DNA of 64,000 bases. It comes from Streptomyces sp. WM6378 (lineage in GTDB: Bacteria > Actinomycetota > Actinomycetes > Streptomycetales > Streptomycetaceae). Under the pieces are notes generated by a model. It saw only the letters and a list, made by a program, of their open reading frames with translations, ran no database searches and was not told where the DNA came from. The stretch lies in assembly GCF_001279695.1 (NCBI RefSeq), contig NZ_LGDD01000223.1, forward strand, positions 1-64,000. Reading direction: 5' to 3'. The translations under genes and the position numbers were made by a program. Below are positions 17,086 to 25,878 of this stretch, one piece after another (the first letter of the stretch is position 1; each line of letters begins with the position of its first letter).

Positions 17086-18108
17086 ATGGCCAAAGATCGA
17101 TCGAGCGCCCAAGTCGCTCGGATCCGCACCCAGATGGACCGCAGCGGACAGAACTTCCGTGCCGCACGAGCAGCAGTGCTGAAAGCACGATCGCAGGGAT
17201 CAAACTCTGCATTGCAGGCAACCGTCATCGTGATGACCTGCGGAGGTGCCAACGACGCGACCGGCACGGCTCTCAATCTGGGCGCGGTGTGGGCGCAAGA
17301 GGGGCAACGAGTCCTGGTCATCCGGGAGGACGATGCTCTCCATCCCTTCGCACCCCCGCGGCGGCTGCCGCAGCCGGCTCCCGAACTCCCGTTCAGCCCG
17401 CCCCTAACGATGGACGCCGTCGCCCCGGGCGTCCTGGCCGAGCTAGTGGTCCAAGACGACTTCGCCGTCGCCAAGAGCGGAACGGCTATGCACCAAGCTC
17501 TGGTACGGGCACGCCCGCAATACGACTCCATCCTCGTCGTCCAGGAGGATTGGTCAGCCTCGATCGATGACCTCGCCGACGCCGCCGTCGCCATCACCCG
17601 CCGCGCTCCGGTCCCATGGAGCACACGCCACTATGTACTCCAGCAAGGCGTCAAGAAAGCCCGGGAGCATCTCTACTCTCCCGCCCAGGCGGCCGTGCTC
17701 GTCGTCGATCAGTATCGGTTTCAACTGCAAGAGACTCGCCACCTGTTGACACCCTTGCTGGGCCTGCTGCTGTCGGGACCGGATCACCCCGACGGTGACC
17801 TGCCGAGCCGGTCATTCCAACGAGCAGTGCTCAAAGAGATGGTGGCCTTGGGGTGGCCGGTGCTGGCATCGGTGCCTGACATCCGACTCGGCCTCCACCC
17901 CAGACCACAAGGATCCGGCATGGACAAGCGGTGGCCGCTCCTCACAGTGGCAGAGCCGTCTTCGCCCGCAGCCACGTCCCTGCGCCGAGCGGCGCGCTCG
18001 CTTCGAAAGGCAGCTGACAAAGCAACAGGTCGCCCGAACCAGAGATCGTCGTCCGCGTACGCAGCGGGGCGCCCCGGCCATCAGGGCTCAGGGACGGCGC
18101 CCGAATAA
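17086..18108 (+). CDS. ParA/MinD-like protein with degenerate Walker A
   Basis: ATG 17086 is preceded by AGGGAGG. After a basic N-terminus (residues 1-40), residues 45-80 follow the ParA pattern: a beta strand, CGGANDATGT where KGGVGKTT is expected, a helix (ALNLGAVWAQEGQRVLVIRED), and later YDSILVVQED like the ParA YDxIxxD strand. The P-loop lysines are missing, so ATP hydrolysis is doubtful. It could be a divergent partition protein or a ParA-fold relic with another job. No ParB partner is seen. A 17-base-pair inverted repeat follows the stop. Confidence 0.5.
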   Translation: MAKDRSSAQVARIRTQMDRSGQNFRAARAAVLKARSQGSNSALQATVIVMTCGGANDATGTALNLGAVWAQEGQRVLVIREDDALHPFAPPRRLPQPAPELPFSPPLTMDAVAPGVLAELVVQDDFAVAKSGTAMHQALVRARPQYDSILVVQEDWSASIDDLADAAVAITRRAPVPWSTRHYVLQQGVKKAREHLYSPAQAAVLVVDQYRFQLQETRHLLTPLLGLLLSGPDHPDGDLPSRSFQRAVLKEMVALGWPVLASVPDIRLGLHPRPQGSGMDKRWPLLTVAEPSSPAATSLRRAARSLRKAADKATGRPNQRSSSAYAAGRPGHQGSGTAPE

Positions 18109-18132
18109 GGGTCGGGCCGCGGATGTGCGCTC

Positions 18133-18172
18133 GGCTTCCCGTTACGCACCACGATGTGCGTAACGGGAAGCC
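18133..18172. terminator. Perfect 17-bp inverted repeat
   Basis: GGCTTCCCGTTACGCAC, six bases, then its exact reverse complement GTGCGTAACGGGAAGCC. It lies 24 bases after the ParA-like gene. It is a strong terminator candidate; because of its perfection and location a centromere-like site is an alternative. Bases 18173-18411 hold nothing else supported. Confidence 0.75.
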
Positions 18173-18411
18173 TGAAGCCGGACAGGGCTGCTCACCCCAT
18201 GCCTGGGGTGTTCATGCAGGCAAGCGCAAGCCGGAGCCGCGAGGCGGGGTTGCGCGGGCTACACGAGCTCAGCCTCGCCACCGCCTCCGCCGTGGCGCTG
18301 ATAGGGCTCCTCGGCGCCGCGCTGACACGCTCGCCTCCACCACGTCCGGGAAAGCCCATGCGGGGCCGGTTAGTCGAGGTCACTCAGCCGGTGGGGCGGG
18401 ATGTCGCTCTA

Positions 18412-19053
18412 TCAGCGGCGCGGGAGCCCTGTGAACCGCTCCTGGCGGGCGAGGCTGGTCAACAGCCCATCCGTGCCCTCGGTTTGTTCGCGTTCGGCCG
18501 CCTGCCACAGGGGCAGCACGTCCTGGACCTCGACCTCGTCACCCCCCAGAGCGTGCACAAGGGCTCGCACCGTGTCCCAGCGGGCCAAAACGGTTCCGCT
18601 GAGAACGTTCCTCACTGCGGCTGCGGCAGGACCCCCCGTCACCGCCTCGACGTAGCGCCCGAGGGCCTCGGTGGAGGGCGACCCGGCTCGAAGGTAGAAA
18701 ACTTGGATGCTGTGGGCGAAGGCCCGCAGTGCGGGGTAGTCGGCCAACGGAGGCAGGCAACTGGGACCGGGACAGTACGCCCGCACACCGACGGTCCCGG
18801 TACCCAGTACGAGCGCGCACGTGTCAGTGCTGGCGCCACATCGATGGCACTGCCAGCTGCTGACCGTCTCTCCCCATGGCAGCGGCTCGCCCTTGTGGAA
18901 TGACGTGAGCATCATCTCGCCCCAGGCACCAGGGTCAGCCCAGGCACCGGGTTCCGCGGCCCCGCCGCGCCGGGCCTGGATGTACTTGGTGCCGCTGCGT
19001 TCCGCGCGGCTGCGGGCCCGGGATTTGGGACCGTTGGCTCCGCTCTTGGTCAT
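18412..19053 (-). CDS. Hypothetical zinc-ribbon-type protein, 213 aa
   Basis: ATG with GGAGG five bases upstream. The N-terminus is very basic (SGANGPKSRARSRAERSG), suggesting nucleic-acid contact. Cys pairs WQCHRCGAS and CPGPSC flank residues 70-95 and could bind zinc. The C-terminal half is helical. No family is recognised. Confidence 0.65.
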   Translation of the reverse strand: MTKSGANGPKSRARSRAERSGTKYIQARRGGAAEPGAWADPGAWGEMMLTSFHKGEPLPWGETVSSWQCHRCGASTDTCALVLGTGTVGVRAYCPGPSCLPPLADYPALRAFAHSIQVFYLRAGSPSTEALGRYVEAVTGGPAAAAVRNVLSGTVLARWDTVRALVHALGGDEVEVQDVLPLWQAAEREQTEGTDGLLTSLARQERFTGLPRR

Positions 19054-19338
19054 GACAGCCTCCGATACGGGACCCCACGTATCCCGCCGGGCTCGGGCGC
19101 CAACAGCGCAGGCAAGGGCGTATGCACTCCACGGGCCCGCGCCGGGAGGTCCCGGGGGTCCTTGGCCACCGTCCGGCAACGTGGGAGTCGGACGTATCAG
19201 GCGAACGACGTGCGCGACCTGCCGCTGAACGGCAGCCTACCCGGCAGCATCGAGTTGCCCCAGCCCGCCTCATTGGCGACGGTTGCCGCCGCCTCGTTCC
19301 CGGTTTGCTCTGGGCCTGTTCATGGGCAGGAGCTCGTC

Positions 19339-19881
19339 GTGTCACGCACATGGCTTTCCATCCGCGTCGAGCTGGTTTCGGGTCACGGAGCCGACTTCTG
19401 GCCGCGGCCTGGCCGTATCTTCGCGGCCGCCCGGACGCACTGCTTCACCGAACTCGCCACGGCCATCGACGCCGCCTTCGGCCGCTGGGACCTGTCGCAC
19501 CTGCACCAGTTCACGCTCGCGGACGGAACCGAGATCAGCCCGCTGGAGTGGTGGGACGACGAAGCCCCCGAGGGCACCGTCGACGGCGCCGCCACCCTTA
19601 GCCGTCTCAAGGCCGGCGAGAAGTTCGCGTACGTCTTCGACCTGGGCGACTACTGGGCCCATCTCTGCACTGTCGCCGAGCAGCGCATCGACCCGCTGAA
19701 GGCGCTCGGCGAGCGGCCCAGCAGCCCTGCGCCGTACTGGGGTTGGGGGGACCTTCCCGATCAGTACGCGCGGCGGTGGGACGGCGATGACGGTGAGTCG
19801 CCGCAGCCCAAGCGTCCCGCCGGTGAGCTCAGCGATCTTCCTCCGATCCTGCCTGGCTGGGGCGAGCGCCCAGGGCGCTGA
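19339..19881 (+). CDS. PRiA4b ORF-3-like protein
   Basis: GTG with AGGAG six bases upstream. The 180-residue protein follows the PRiA4b ORF-3 family pattern: LSIRVELVSG, WPRPGRIF, FTELATAIDAAFGRWDLSHL, HQFTL, then FAYVFDLGDYWAHLCTV and the RIDP...WGWGDLPDQYARRW block. The family was named from an Agrobacterium plasmid gene, is common on plasmids and has no settled biochemical role. It stands alone here. Confidence 0.85.
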   Translation: MSRTWLSIRVELVSGHGADFWPRPGRIFAAARTHCFTELATAIDAAFGRWDLSHLHQFTLADGTEISPLEWWDDEAPEGTVDGAATLSRLKAGEKFAYVFDLGDYWAHLCTVAEQRIDPLKALGERPSSPAPYWGWGDLPDQYARRWDGDDGESPQPKRPAGELSDLPPILPGWGERPGR

Positions 19882-20098
19882 CCGTTCCTGCGGGGCAGGT
19901 GATGCGGTCATGGCAATGCCCACTGCGACGCCGTACTGAACCGATCCTCCGGGGCCCGCCGGTCGGCTCATCGATGAGCATGAGCGTCCTCTGGGCAGTG
20001 GGAGTCGTCCCGGTCTGCGGCGTCCGGATGGGCCCCCCGGAGGGCGATGGGCTGATAGCCGGCGGACGGTTGGGTGGGTGGAACGTCCGTGCGGGGTT

Positions 20099-20665
20099 CT
20101 ATCGCGCTACGGCCATGGTGTCGGCGACCTTGTCGTGCAGGCACTGCTGATATGGCTTGTCCCAGCAGCACCAGAGCGAGTTGAGCAACCCGAGGACCGG
20201 GATGATGCTCGCCACGGGCCAGAAGACTTCCCGGCTCAACGCACGCCAGAATCCAATGGTTTGTCCCGTCTCGCGGCGCACGATCCGTACCTTGCAGATG
20301 CGCTTGCCCAGCGTGGAGCCGTACTTCCCTATGCAGAAGGGGTAGTAGAGGACGCCGGAAGCCACGACCCAGATGAGGAGGAGCGTGCGAGCGGTGGAGC
20401 CGCCTCCCGCATCGATCCACATGCTCAGCCAGATACCACCGGTGGCCATGTACCCGACGTACCAGAAGACCAGGTCCAGCACTCGCGCGCCGAGCCTGGA
20501 GCCGAGGTCGGCCAGGCCGAACGGAGCGGCCATGCTTCCCATGCCGGCGGGCGTGCCGTACGGCCCCGGGTAGGGCTGATACATCGGAGTGTTGCCGATC
20601 GCGCCAAGGGGAGGCGGGGCGGCTGAGTGCTGCGGGTACTGCGGGTACTGCGGGAGGTTCGACAT
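20099..20665 (-). CDS. RDD family membrane protein
   Basis: 188 residues. A Pro/Tyr/Gln-rich N-terminus (YPQYPQHSAAPPP) is followed by the RDD-type start (FGLADLGSRLGARVLDLVF), two or three membrane helices and the conserved STLGKRICKVRIV segment. RDD proteins are small multipass membrane proteins, some linked to ion exchange, most of unknown role. It ends in TAG. It lies next to no related gene. Confidence 0.85.
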   Translation of the reverse strand: MSNLPQYPQYPQHSAAPPPLGAIGNTPMYQPYPGPYGTPAGMGSMAAPFGLADLGSRLGARVLDLVFWYVGYMATGGIWLSMWIDAGGGSTARTLLLIWVVASGVLYYPFCIGKYGSTLGKRICKVRIVRRETGQTIGFWRALSREVFWPVASIIPVLGLLNSLWCCWDKPYQQCLHDKVADTMAVAR

Positions 20666-20978
20666 GCTTTCCTGTCTAAATAGATGCGGCGCACAGTGAT
20701 TCTACGGCGGAGAGATCGGGCGGGGGCAGCCGCGTTGATGGCAGTGCTCTGCTCGGTGAAGACGATCGGTGCCGACGCCGGCTCGCGGTAGCAACAGAAC
20801 CGTGAGCCGGCGTCGGTGTCGTCTGTATAGGCGGGCAGCCGGTCACTCAGCCCGGTCCGGTCGTTCGTCCTGCGGCGTCGTGGAGTCTGTCTGACGGCGA
20901 GCAGAGTGGCGGCCGCGGCGGGCGGATCCTGGTCAAGGAACCCCCCTCCGGGCACGACCGCGGCCTGCTCCTACTCGC
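20666..20978. other. Spacer with no supported gene
   Basis: Contains the likely promoter of the RDD gene (AT-richer DNA at 20670-20705) and the 3' flank of the 20979 gene. Nothing else is seen. Confidence 0.4.
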
Positions 20979-22352
20979 TCAGCTACTAGCGCGGGCCGCC
21001 TCCAGCTGACCTCTCGTGTACGTCGTCGCGCCGGATTGAGGGGTGGTCCGCAGCAGCTCGAAGAGGCCGTTCTCTTCCTCGTTGGCGCCGGACGTCATCG
21101 CGGGGGCAGAGATGTCGTCCAGCAGGGCTCCCAGGAGCTGGGCGAGGGTGTGACAACCGGTCCCGGAGTAGCCCCAACTCACACCCCAGCCCTCGCGGTG
21201 CGGCGCGAACCACACCGTGCCGTCCTCGGTACGGATCCAGCTCGTCTGTCCGCTCACGACCAGGGCGGAGAGCGGAGAGCGGGTAGGCAGGCGCTGCAGG
21301 CACAGGGTGAAGATGTCTTCCCGGTCAGTGCCGGGGGCCCGGCGCAGTGCCGGGACGCCCGTGGCCGGGTCAAACAGCAGAACGTCGGACTCTCCATGTG
21401 CGTTGTCGAGGAGGTGCTTCTCCAGGACCGTCGGAGCCTGTCCGTGGTTGGCCGGCACCAGGCGCTGTTCCCACTCCCGAGTCACCGCGCAGGCCTTCGG
21501 GTCGACGATGACGAAGCCACCGGTATGCCAGTCCTGTCCGCCGTCCCAGCGCTGAACCAAGTCGGCGACACGGTGGGCCACGACATCCCGGCGCTCGGTG
21601 ATGGCGAGCCAACCGGCCCGGCGCACCATCTCCGAGGGCTCGGCTGGCTCCGGGTGGCGCAGCTCCGCCGGGACCGCGCCCAAGAGGAGGTGGGCGCCGT
21701 CGCCGCCTTCAGCCGCGTTCTCCTGTAGTTCGGTGATGTGGCGGGTGACGGCGTCGTGGTCACGGGCTCGGATCTCCCGGACGAGGTGCAGGCAGAGTTC
21801 AGCGGCCGGAGAGCCGTCCGGCTCGGCGGCCGCGAGATCGGCTGCCGCGCCGATGGGGTTGGTGACGTGGCAAGCCGGGACCACCGCGGGCGGGGCGCCC
21901 GGCTGCCACGCGGCGATCGCGTCGCGGTCCCGCAGCGTGGCGAACCAGTACGGCGCGCGCTGTCCGAGCACTGCGGCCAGGCGGGCCCACGTCGTCTCGT
22001 ACTGGTGGGCGCCCTCGTCCATATCGCAGGCAACCAGCTTGGGCACGTACGGGTTGGAGACTTGAGTCGCCGCCATCGCCACCGCCACGCACGCGTACCG
22101 GGCACCAACATGGTCCCGGTGACGTTGGCGCAGCGCCCGGCGCGCGCCGTGCACGCTGCCGTTGCCGTCGTGCAGCGCGTACGCGAGCCCGAACCCGCCT
22201 CGGTCGGTCTCCCAGCGCAGCACGGCGTAGTCGTCGACGAACTCCACCTCGTCAAAGTCGGCTCGCGGGCCTCCAGCCCAGCTCTCCAGCCACGCCCTGT
22301 CCTCGCCGCTGGTGGCAGCATCCTCCGGTGCCCGTCGGCTGAAAATGCTCAT
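20979..22352 (-). CDS. Hypothetical protein, 457 aa
   Basis: ATG 22352 with GAGGAGGGG upstream. The N-terminus is polar, followed by a long soluble alpha/beta body rich in Trp, His and acidic residues; there is no signal peptide or membrane helix. No family is recognised. A CTCTGTCCACAGGGC repeat lies about 155 bases upstream and points at the gene. Confidence 0.75.
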   Translation of the reverse strand: MSIFSRRAPEDAATSGEDRAWLESWAGGPRADFDEVEFVDDYAVLRWETDRGGFGLAYALHDGNGSVHGARRALRQRHRDHVGARYACVAVAMAATQVSNPYVPKLVACDMDEGAHQYETTWARLAAVLGQRAPYWFATLRDRDAIAAWQPGAPPAVVPACHVTNPIGAAADLAAAEPDGSPAAELCLHLVREIRARDHDAVTRHITELQENAAEGGDGAHLLLGAVPAELRHPEPAEPSEMVRRAGWLAITERRDVVAHRVADLVQRWDGGQDWHTGGFVIVDPKACAVTREWEQRLVPANHGQAPTVLEKHLLDNAHGESDVLLFDPATGVPALRRAPGTDREDIFTLCLQRLPTRSPLSALVVSGQTSWIRTEDGTVWFAPHREGWGVSWGYSGTGCHTLAQLLGALLDDISAPAMTSGANEEENGLFELLRTTPQSGATTYTRGQLEAARASS

Positions 22353-22489
22353 GAAAACCCCTCCTCGACATCACGATGCGGCCCATCCGGGCCTGGATCG
22401 AACCCGACACTGCACGCGGACAGGTACTTGCGGGACGTCGGCCTGCTACGTCCCGCTAGCCCCCGGACAACGAGCAGCGGCGTTCACCA

Positions 22490-22521
22490 CCGATCCTGGG
22501 AGCACCGCCCTGTGGACAGAG
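22490..22521 (-). repeat. CTCTGTCCACAGGGC repeat, copy B
   Basis: Matches the flank of copy A (2946-2977) at 29 of 32 positions and, like it, points at the next downstream gene (22352). The surrounding spacer 22353-22660 holds no supported gene. Confidence 0.6.
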
Positions 22522-22660
22522 GCGCCCGTGCGCCAGCGGACGGGTAGAGCCGCTCCAGCCTCGCTGCATCAACTCCTGGACCGCGCGGCGCAAATCGGCG
22601 GCGGGTTGGTGCAGTTGCCGGGTGCGCCGGTGACAGTGGGCAGTTCCTTGCCATGTGGGT

Positions 22661-23377
22661 TCACCGGCTGGTGAGCAACTCTCCGAGGACACCGGCGCGG
22701 TAGGAGACACGCGGGGCCAATGGGCGCGCCAGATGCCGCATCGACGCAGTGGCCGGGTACCGGATCCGGCCGGCAGGCAGCCCCAGGTCGAGTGGAGCCC
22801 CGGGCGGCAGGACATGAAAGCCGACGGCTTCGTAGTACCGCTCCAAATGCGGCTTGTGGGTGTGGATTCCGCCCAGCATCGCCTCGCAGCCCTGGCCGCT
22901 GTAGAAGCGGATCATTTCGTTGACGAGTCGGTGCCCCAGTCCCTGGCCGCGGGCGCTGTCGGCCACCGACACCGCTTCCAACTCGACGAGCGACCTCGAC
23001 AGCCTCAGGCACAGCTGCCGACCCAGAGTGGGCTCCATCTCCATCAGCCATTCCACGGGCGGGATCGCATGAGCGAGGCCGACCACCTGTCCCTCAGGGT
23101 GTTCCTGGGCGAGCAGCAGGGTCGAGGTGCCGAAGTGTGCTGGCATGCAGAAGCCGGTGCGCATCCGATCGATGATCTCCTCGGGCATCGCGGCATCCAT
23201 GAAATCCACCGGCTCCAGGAGGGCGCGCACCACATCGGGGTCATCGTCCATGGTGGCCGGGCGGATCAGGTACCGCTCCGGTATCACAACGCCGGGAACG
23301 GCATCGGGCCCGGTCGCCGCCTGCGGTGCATTGCGGCGTTCTGCGCGTCGTCGAGAAGCTCGTCCCATGCCTCTCAT
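22661..23377 (-). CDS. GNAT-family N-acetyltransferase
   Basis: 238 residues. After a basic N-terminus, the domain shows LELEAVSVADSARG-type strands and the acetyl-CoA loop ARGQGLGHRL (about 141-150), then HLERYYEAVGFHV, the typical C-terminal GNAT strand-helix. Substrate unknown. It is divergent from the tiny peptide gene at 23508, with 130 bases between them, so the two may share control. The exact start is unsure because two ATGs lie nine bases apart. Confidence 0.85.
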   Translation of the reverse strand: MRGMGRASRRRAERRNAPQAATGPDAVPGVVIPERYLIRPATMDDDPDVVRALLEPVDFMDAAMPEEIIDRMRTGFCMPAHFGTSTLLLAQEHPEGQVVGLAHAIPPVEWLMEMEPTLGRQLCLRLSRSLVELEAVSVADSARGQGLGHRLVNEMIRFYSGQGCEAMLGGIHTHKPHLERYYEAVGFHVLPPGAPLDLGLPAGRIRYPATASMRHLARPLAPRVSYRAGVLGELLTSR

Positions 23378-23507
23378 TCTTCCCCAACTCTGCTCAGAGC
23401 GGCGCGCGTTACGCCATCACCTCCTCGACGCCAACCCTGCGGCGGGAATGGTGTTGCCGAACGAGACGGCCCTCTCGCATGGCCGAACTGTGAGAGAGGG
23501 GATGCGT

Positions 23508-23576
23508 ATGAAGACCAGCAGCGACACCCGGTGGGATTTCGTCCAGATCATCTGTGCCGACTCGATCTGGAACTGA
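23508..23576 (+). CDS. 22-residue peptide gene, possible RiPP precursor or leader peptide
   Basis: GAGGGG, six bases, ATG opens 22 codons; an upstream in-frame ATG (23502) adds two residues. The product starts MKTSSDTRWDF and ends with IICADSIWN: a polar front and an aromatic, Cys-containing tail. A perfect 15-bp hairpin follows 14 bases after the stop, so this looks like a dedicated short transcript. It lies between a GNAT gene and an ABC exporter. It could be a modified-peptide precursor, a signalling peptide or a regulatory leader. No modifying enzyme other than the GNAT adjoins it. Confidence 0.45.
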   Translation: MKTSSDTRWDFVQIICADSIWN

Positions 23577-23590
23577 CCACCCGGCTACCA

Positions 23591-23622
23591 ACTGAGCTCC
23601 GGCCCCAGGGCCGGAGCTCAGT
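23591..23622. terminator. Perfect 15-bp hairpin, bidirectional terminator
   Basis: ACTGAGCTCCGGCCC, two bases, then its exact complement. It sits between the end of the peptide gene (plus) and the end of the ABC transporter gene (minus) and can serve both. Confidence 0.8.
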
Positions 23623-23697
23623 CATAGGGACTGGCCACCTTGAAGTCGTGCCAACGTATCCGATCCCCCGCCCGAGCAGACAGGGCAACTTGCCAGG

Positions 23698-25587
23698 TCA
23701 TGCTCGGTCTTCCTGCAGCTTGAGCATCTCGAAGAAGATCGATGTTGCTCCGCGGCTGACGAGGTCGTCGTACGTCCCCGTCTCGGCGACGCGGCCCTGA
23801 TCGAGGACGATGATTCGGTCGGCGAGACGGGTGTTGGCCAGCCTGTGTGTGATGAATACGGTTGCCCGCCCTGCGGCGAGCGTCTTGAGCCGGGTGTAGA
23901 TCCGGTGTTCGGCGCGGGCGTCGAGCGCGGCGGTCGGCTCGTCCATCACCAGCACCGGGGCGTCGCGGTGAAACGCTCGGGCGACGGCGATGCGTTGCCA
24001 CTGTCCGCCGGACAGATCGTGTCCGCCCCACCAGGAGCGGGCCAGCGATGTGTCGAGTCCATGAGGCAGGCCGGCGATGACGGTGTCGGCGCCGGATGCC
24101 TCGGCGGCTGCGTGGACAGCGATGTCGCCGTCGGGCCTGGGCTGGCCAAGGGTGATGTTTTCGCGGGCAGCCAGGGGCCAGCGGGTGTAGTCCTGTGGCA
24201 CCAGTGCCACCTTGGACAGCACTCCTGCCGGGTCGGCGTCGGTCAGGTCCAGGCCGTCCCAGCTCACTGACCCTGTCGTGGGGAGGAAGAGGCCGGTCAG
24301 TACCCGGGCCAGGGTGCTCTTGCCGGCGCCGTTCTCGCCCACCAGGGCGATGACCTCGCCGCGCTTGAGATCCAGGCTGATGCCGTCGAGCGCGGGCCGG
24401 TCGGCTCCGGGGTAGGTGAAGGAGACATCGCGGGCGGTGATCACCTGCGGTCCGTCGTCGGTGATCTGGGCCGAACCTCGGTGGGCTGTCCAGGGCTTGG
24501 CCACTGCGAGGAAGCGGGCCCAGTCGTCCAGGGACAGCGAGGTGCGGAAGAGCCGGGCCCCGGCCCGCACCGTGGTGGTCAGGGCCGTCCCGGAGGTCCG
24601 CACCGCCAGTGCGGCGGTCCCCGCCCCGGCCAACTCCATACGTCCGGTGGCCACCAGGAGCACGAGCATGCCCCAGGTGGTGGCGGTGCCCACGGCGGTG
24701 AGCGCGTCGCCGATGCCCTGTACCACCAGTGCCTTATGGGTGGCCTTGAGCTGTTCGGCCTCCAGGCGGCTGGAGACGATGCGGTACTGGCGGATCAGGA
24801 AGTCGGCCATGGTGCCCGCGCGGACCTCGTCGGCGGTGTTCCGCTCGGTGGTGTAGGAGCGGAACACGTTGCGGAGTCGGGAGTCCGCCAGGTTGCGGTG
24901 GTGGGCGGCGTGTTCGATGCGCGCCCCTCGTACCGCGCCCCAGGCGCACGGGATGACGGAGAGGACCAGCAGCGGGAGCATCACGGGATTCAGGATGGTG
25001 ACGACGGTCGCGGCGGCGGCCATCTGGGCGGCTGCGGAGGTGAGGAGCTGGGCGTCGAGGATGAGGTCGCCGGTCTTGTCCGCGCCGTCGGAGGCGGCGG
25101 CGTGGGCGTCTTCGAAGGCCGGGTCTTCGTAGGCGACGAGTTCGGCGGCGGTGGCGGCGGTGATGACTTCGAGGTCGGCCTCGCGGACGGCCTTCGGCGC
25201 GAGCCGGGCGGCGGCCGCGCGGGCGGCGGCATCCAGCACGTAGCGGCCACCGGCCGCGAGCGCGAGGACGATCACGGCGGTCAGGTTGGCGTGCAGACTG
25301 GCGGCGATGTCTCCGGTGAACACTGCGGCCAGCACGCGGGTGGTGGCCGCGAGCCCTGTCGCGGTGAGCGCCGCGGCGCCGATCTGGCAGGTCAGCAGGG
25401 TCAGGACGGCAGGGCGGTCGGTTCGCCATCCGAGGCGGGCTGCCTCGTTGAGCGTGCGGGGCAGACGGCGCGCTATGGCCCAGGTGGACAGGTTGACGCT
25501 CGCCTCGAAGTGCCGGTCGGAGGCCAGGCGCATCACGGGCGGCTGGCTCGTTGCGGTGACGGGCGGCGAGGATACGGAAGTGCTCAC
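23698..25587 (-). CDS. ABC transporter, fused membrane and ATPase domains
   Basis: 629 residues from GTG 25587. The N-terminal half has about six membrane helices. The ATPase half has Walker A GENGAGKST (about 417-425), Q-loop VPQDY, signature LSGGQ (about 525-529), Walker B VLVMDEP and the H-loop ITHRLA. This is a half-size exporter that would act as a dimer. Related proteins export peptides, lipids or drugs, and the adjacent peptide gene makes peptide export worth testing. It is convergent with the peptide gene, not co-transcribed. Confidence 0.9.
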   Translation of the reverse strand: MSTSVSSPPVTATSQPPVMRLASDRHFEASVNLSTWAIARRLPRTLNEAARLGWRTDRPAVLTLLTCQIGAAALTATGLAATTRVLAAVFTGDIAASLHANLTAVIVLALAAGGRYVLDAAARAAAARLAPKAVREADLEVITAATAAELVAYEDPAFEDAHAAASDGADKTGDLILDAQLLTSAAAQMAAAATVVTILNPVMLPLLVLSVIPCAWGAVRGARIEHAAHHRNLADSRLRNVFRSYTTERNTADEVRAGTMADFLIRQYRIVSSRLEAEQLKATHKALVVQGIGDALTAVGTATTWGMLVLLVATGRMELAGAGTAALAVRTSGTALTTTVRAGARLFRTSLSLDDWARFLAVAKPWTAHRGSAQITDDGPQVITARDVSFTYPGADRPALDGISLDLKRGEVIALVGENGAGKSTLARVLTGLFLPTTGSVSWDGLDLTDADPAGVLSKVALVPQDYTRWPLAARENITLGQPRPDGDIAVHAAAEASGADTVIAGLPHGLDTSLARSWWGGHDLSGGQWQRIAVARAFHRDAPVLVMDEPTAALDARAEHRIYTRLKTLAAGRATVFITHRLANTRLADRIIVLDQGRVAETGTYDDLVSRGATSIFFEMLKLQEDRA

Positions 25588-25878
25588 GGCCCTATCAGGG
25601 AGCCGAGCCGGGCGGCGGGGCAACGGGGTTGTTCGGCGCCTTGTGGATCGGATCAGGCCGTCCGCACCGGACGTCAATCGCGACATGCGGTTTTCACTCG
25701 TTCAAGTGACGCCGGCTCGGGCCGCCCCGGACCACGGCGGTCTGGGTGCCCTCTACGGGACGGCGAGGACCGGTGTCCAGGGCCGGTCGACGGCGTCGCC
25801 GATGTCCCGGCCGACCGCGCCCTCGGGCCCCTTGTTCGCCTTCTGCCCACGCAGCCCCAGCCACCTGCCGGTTGAGGC

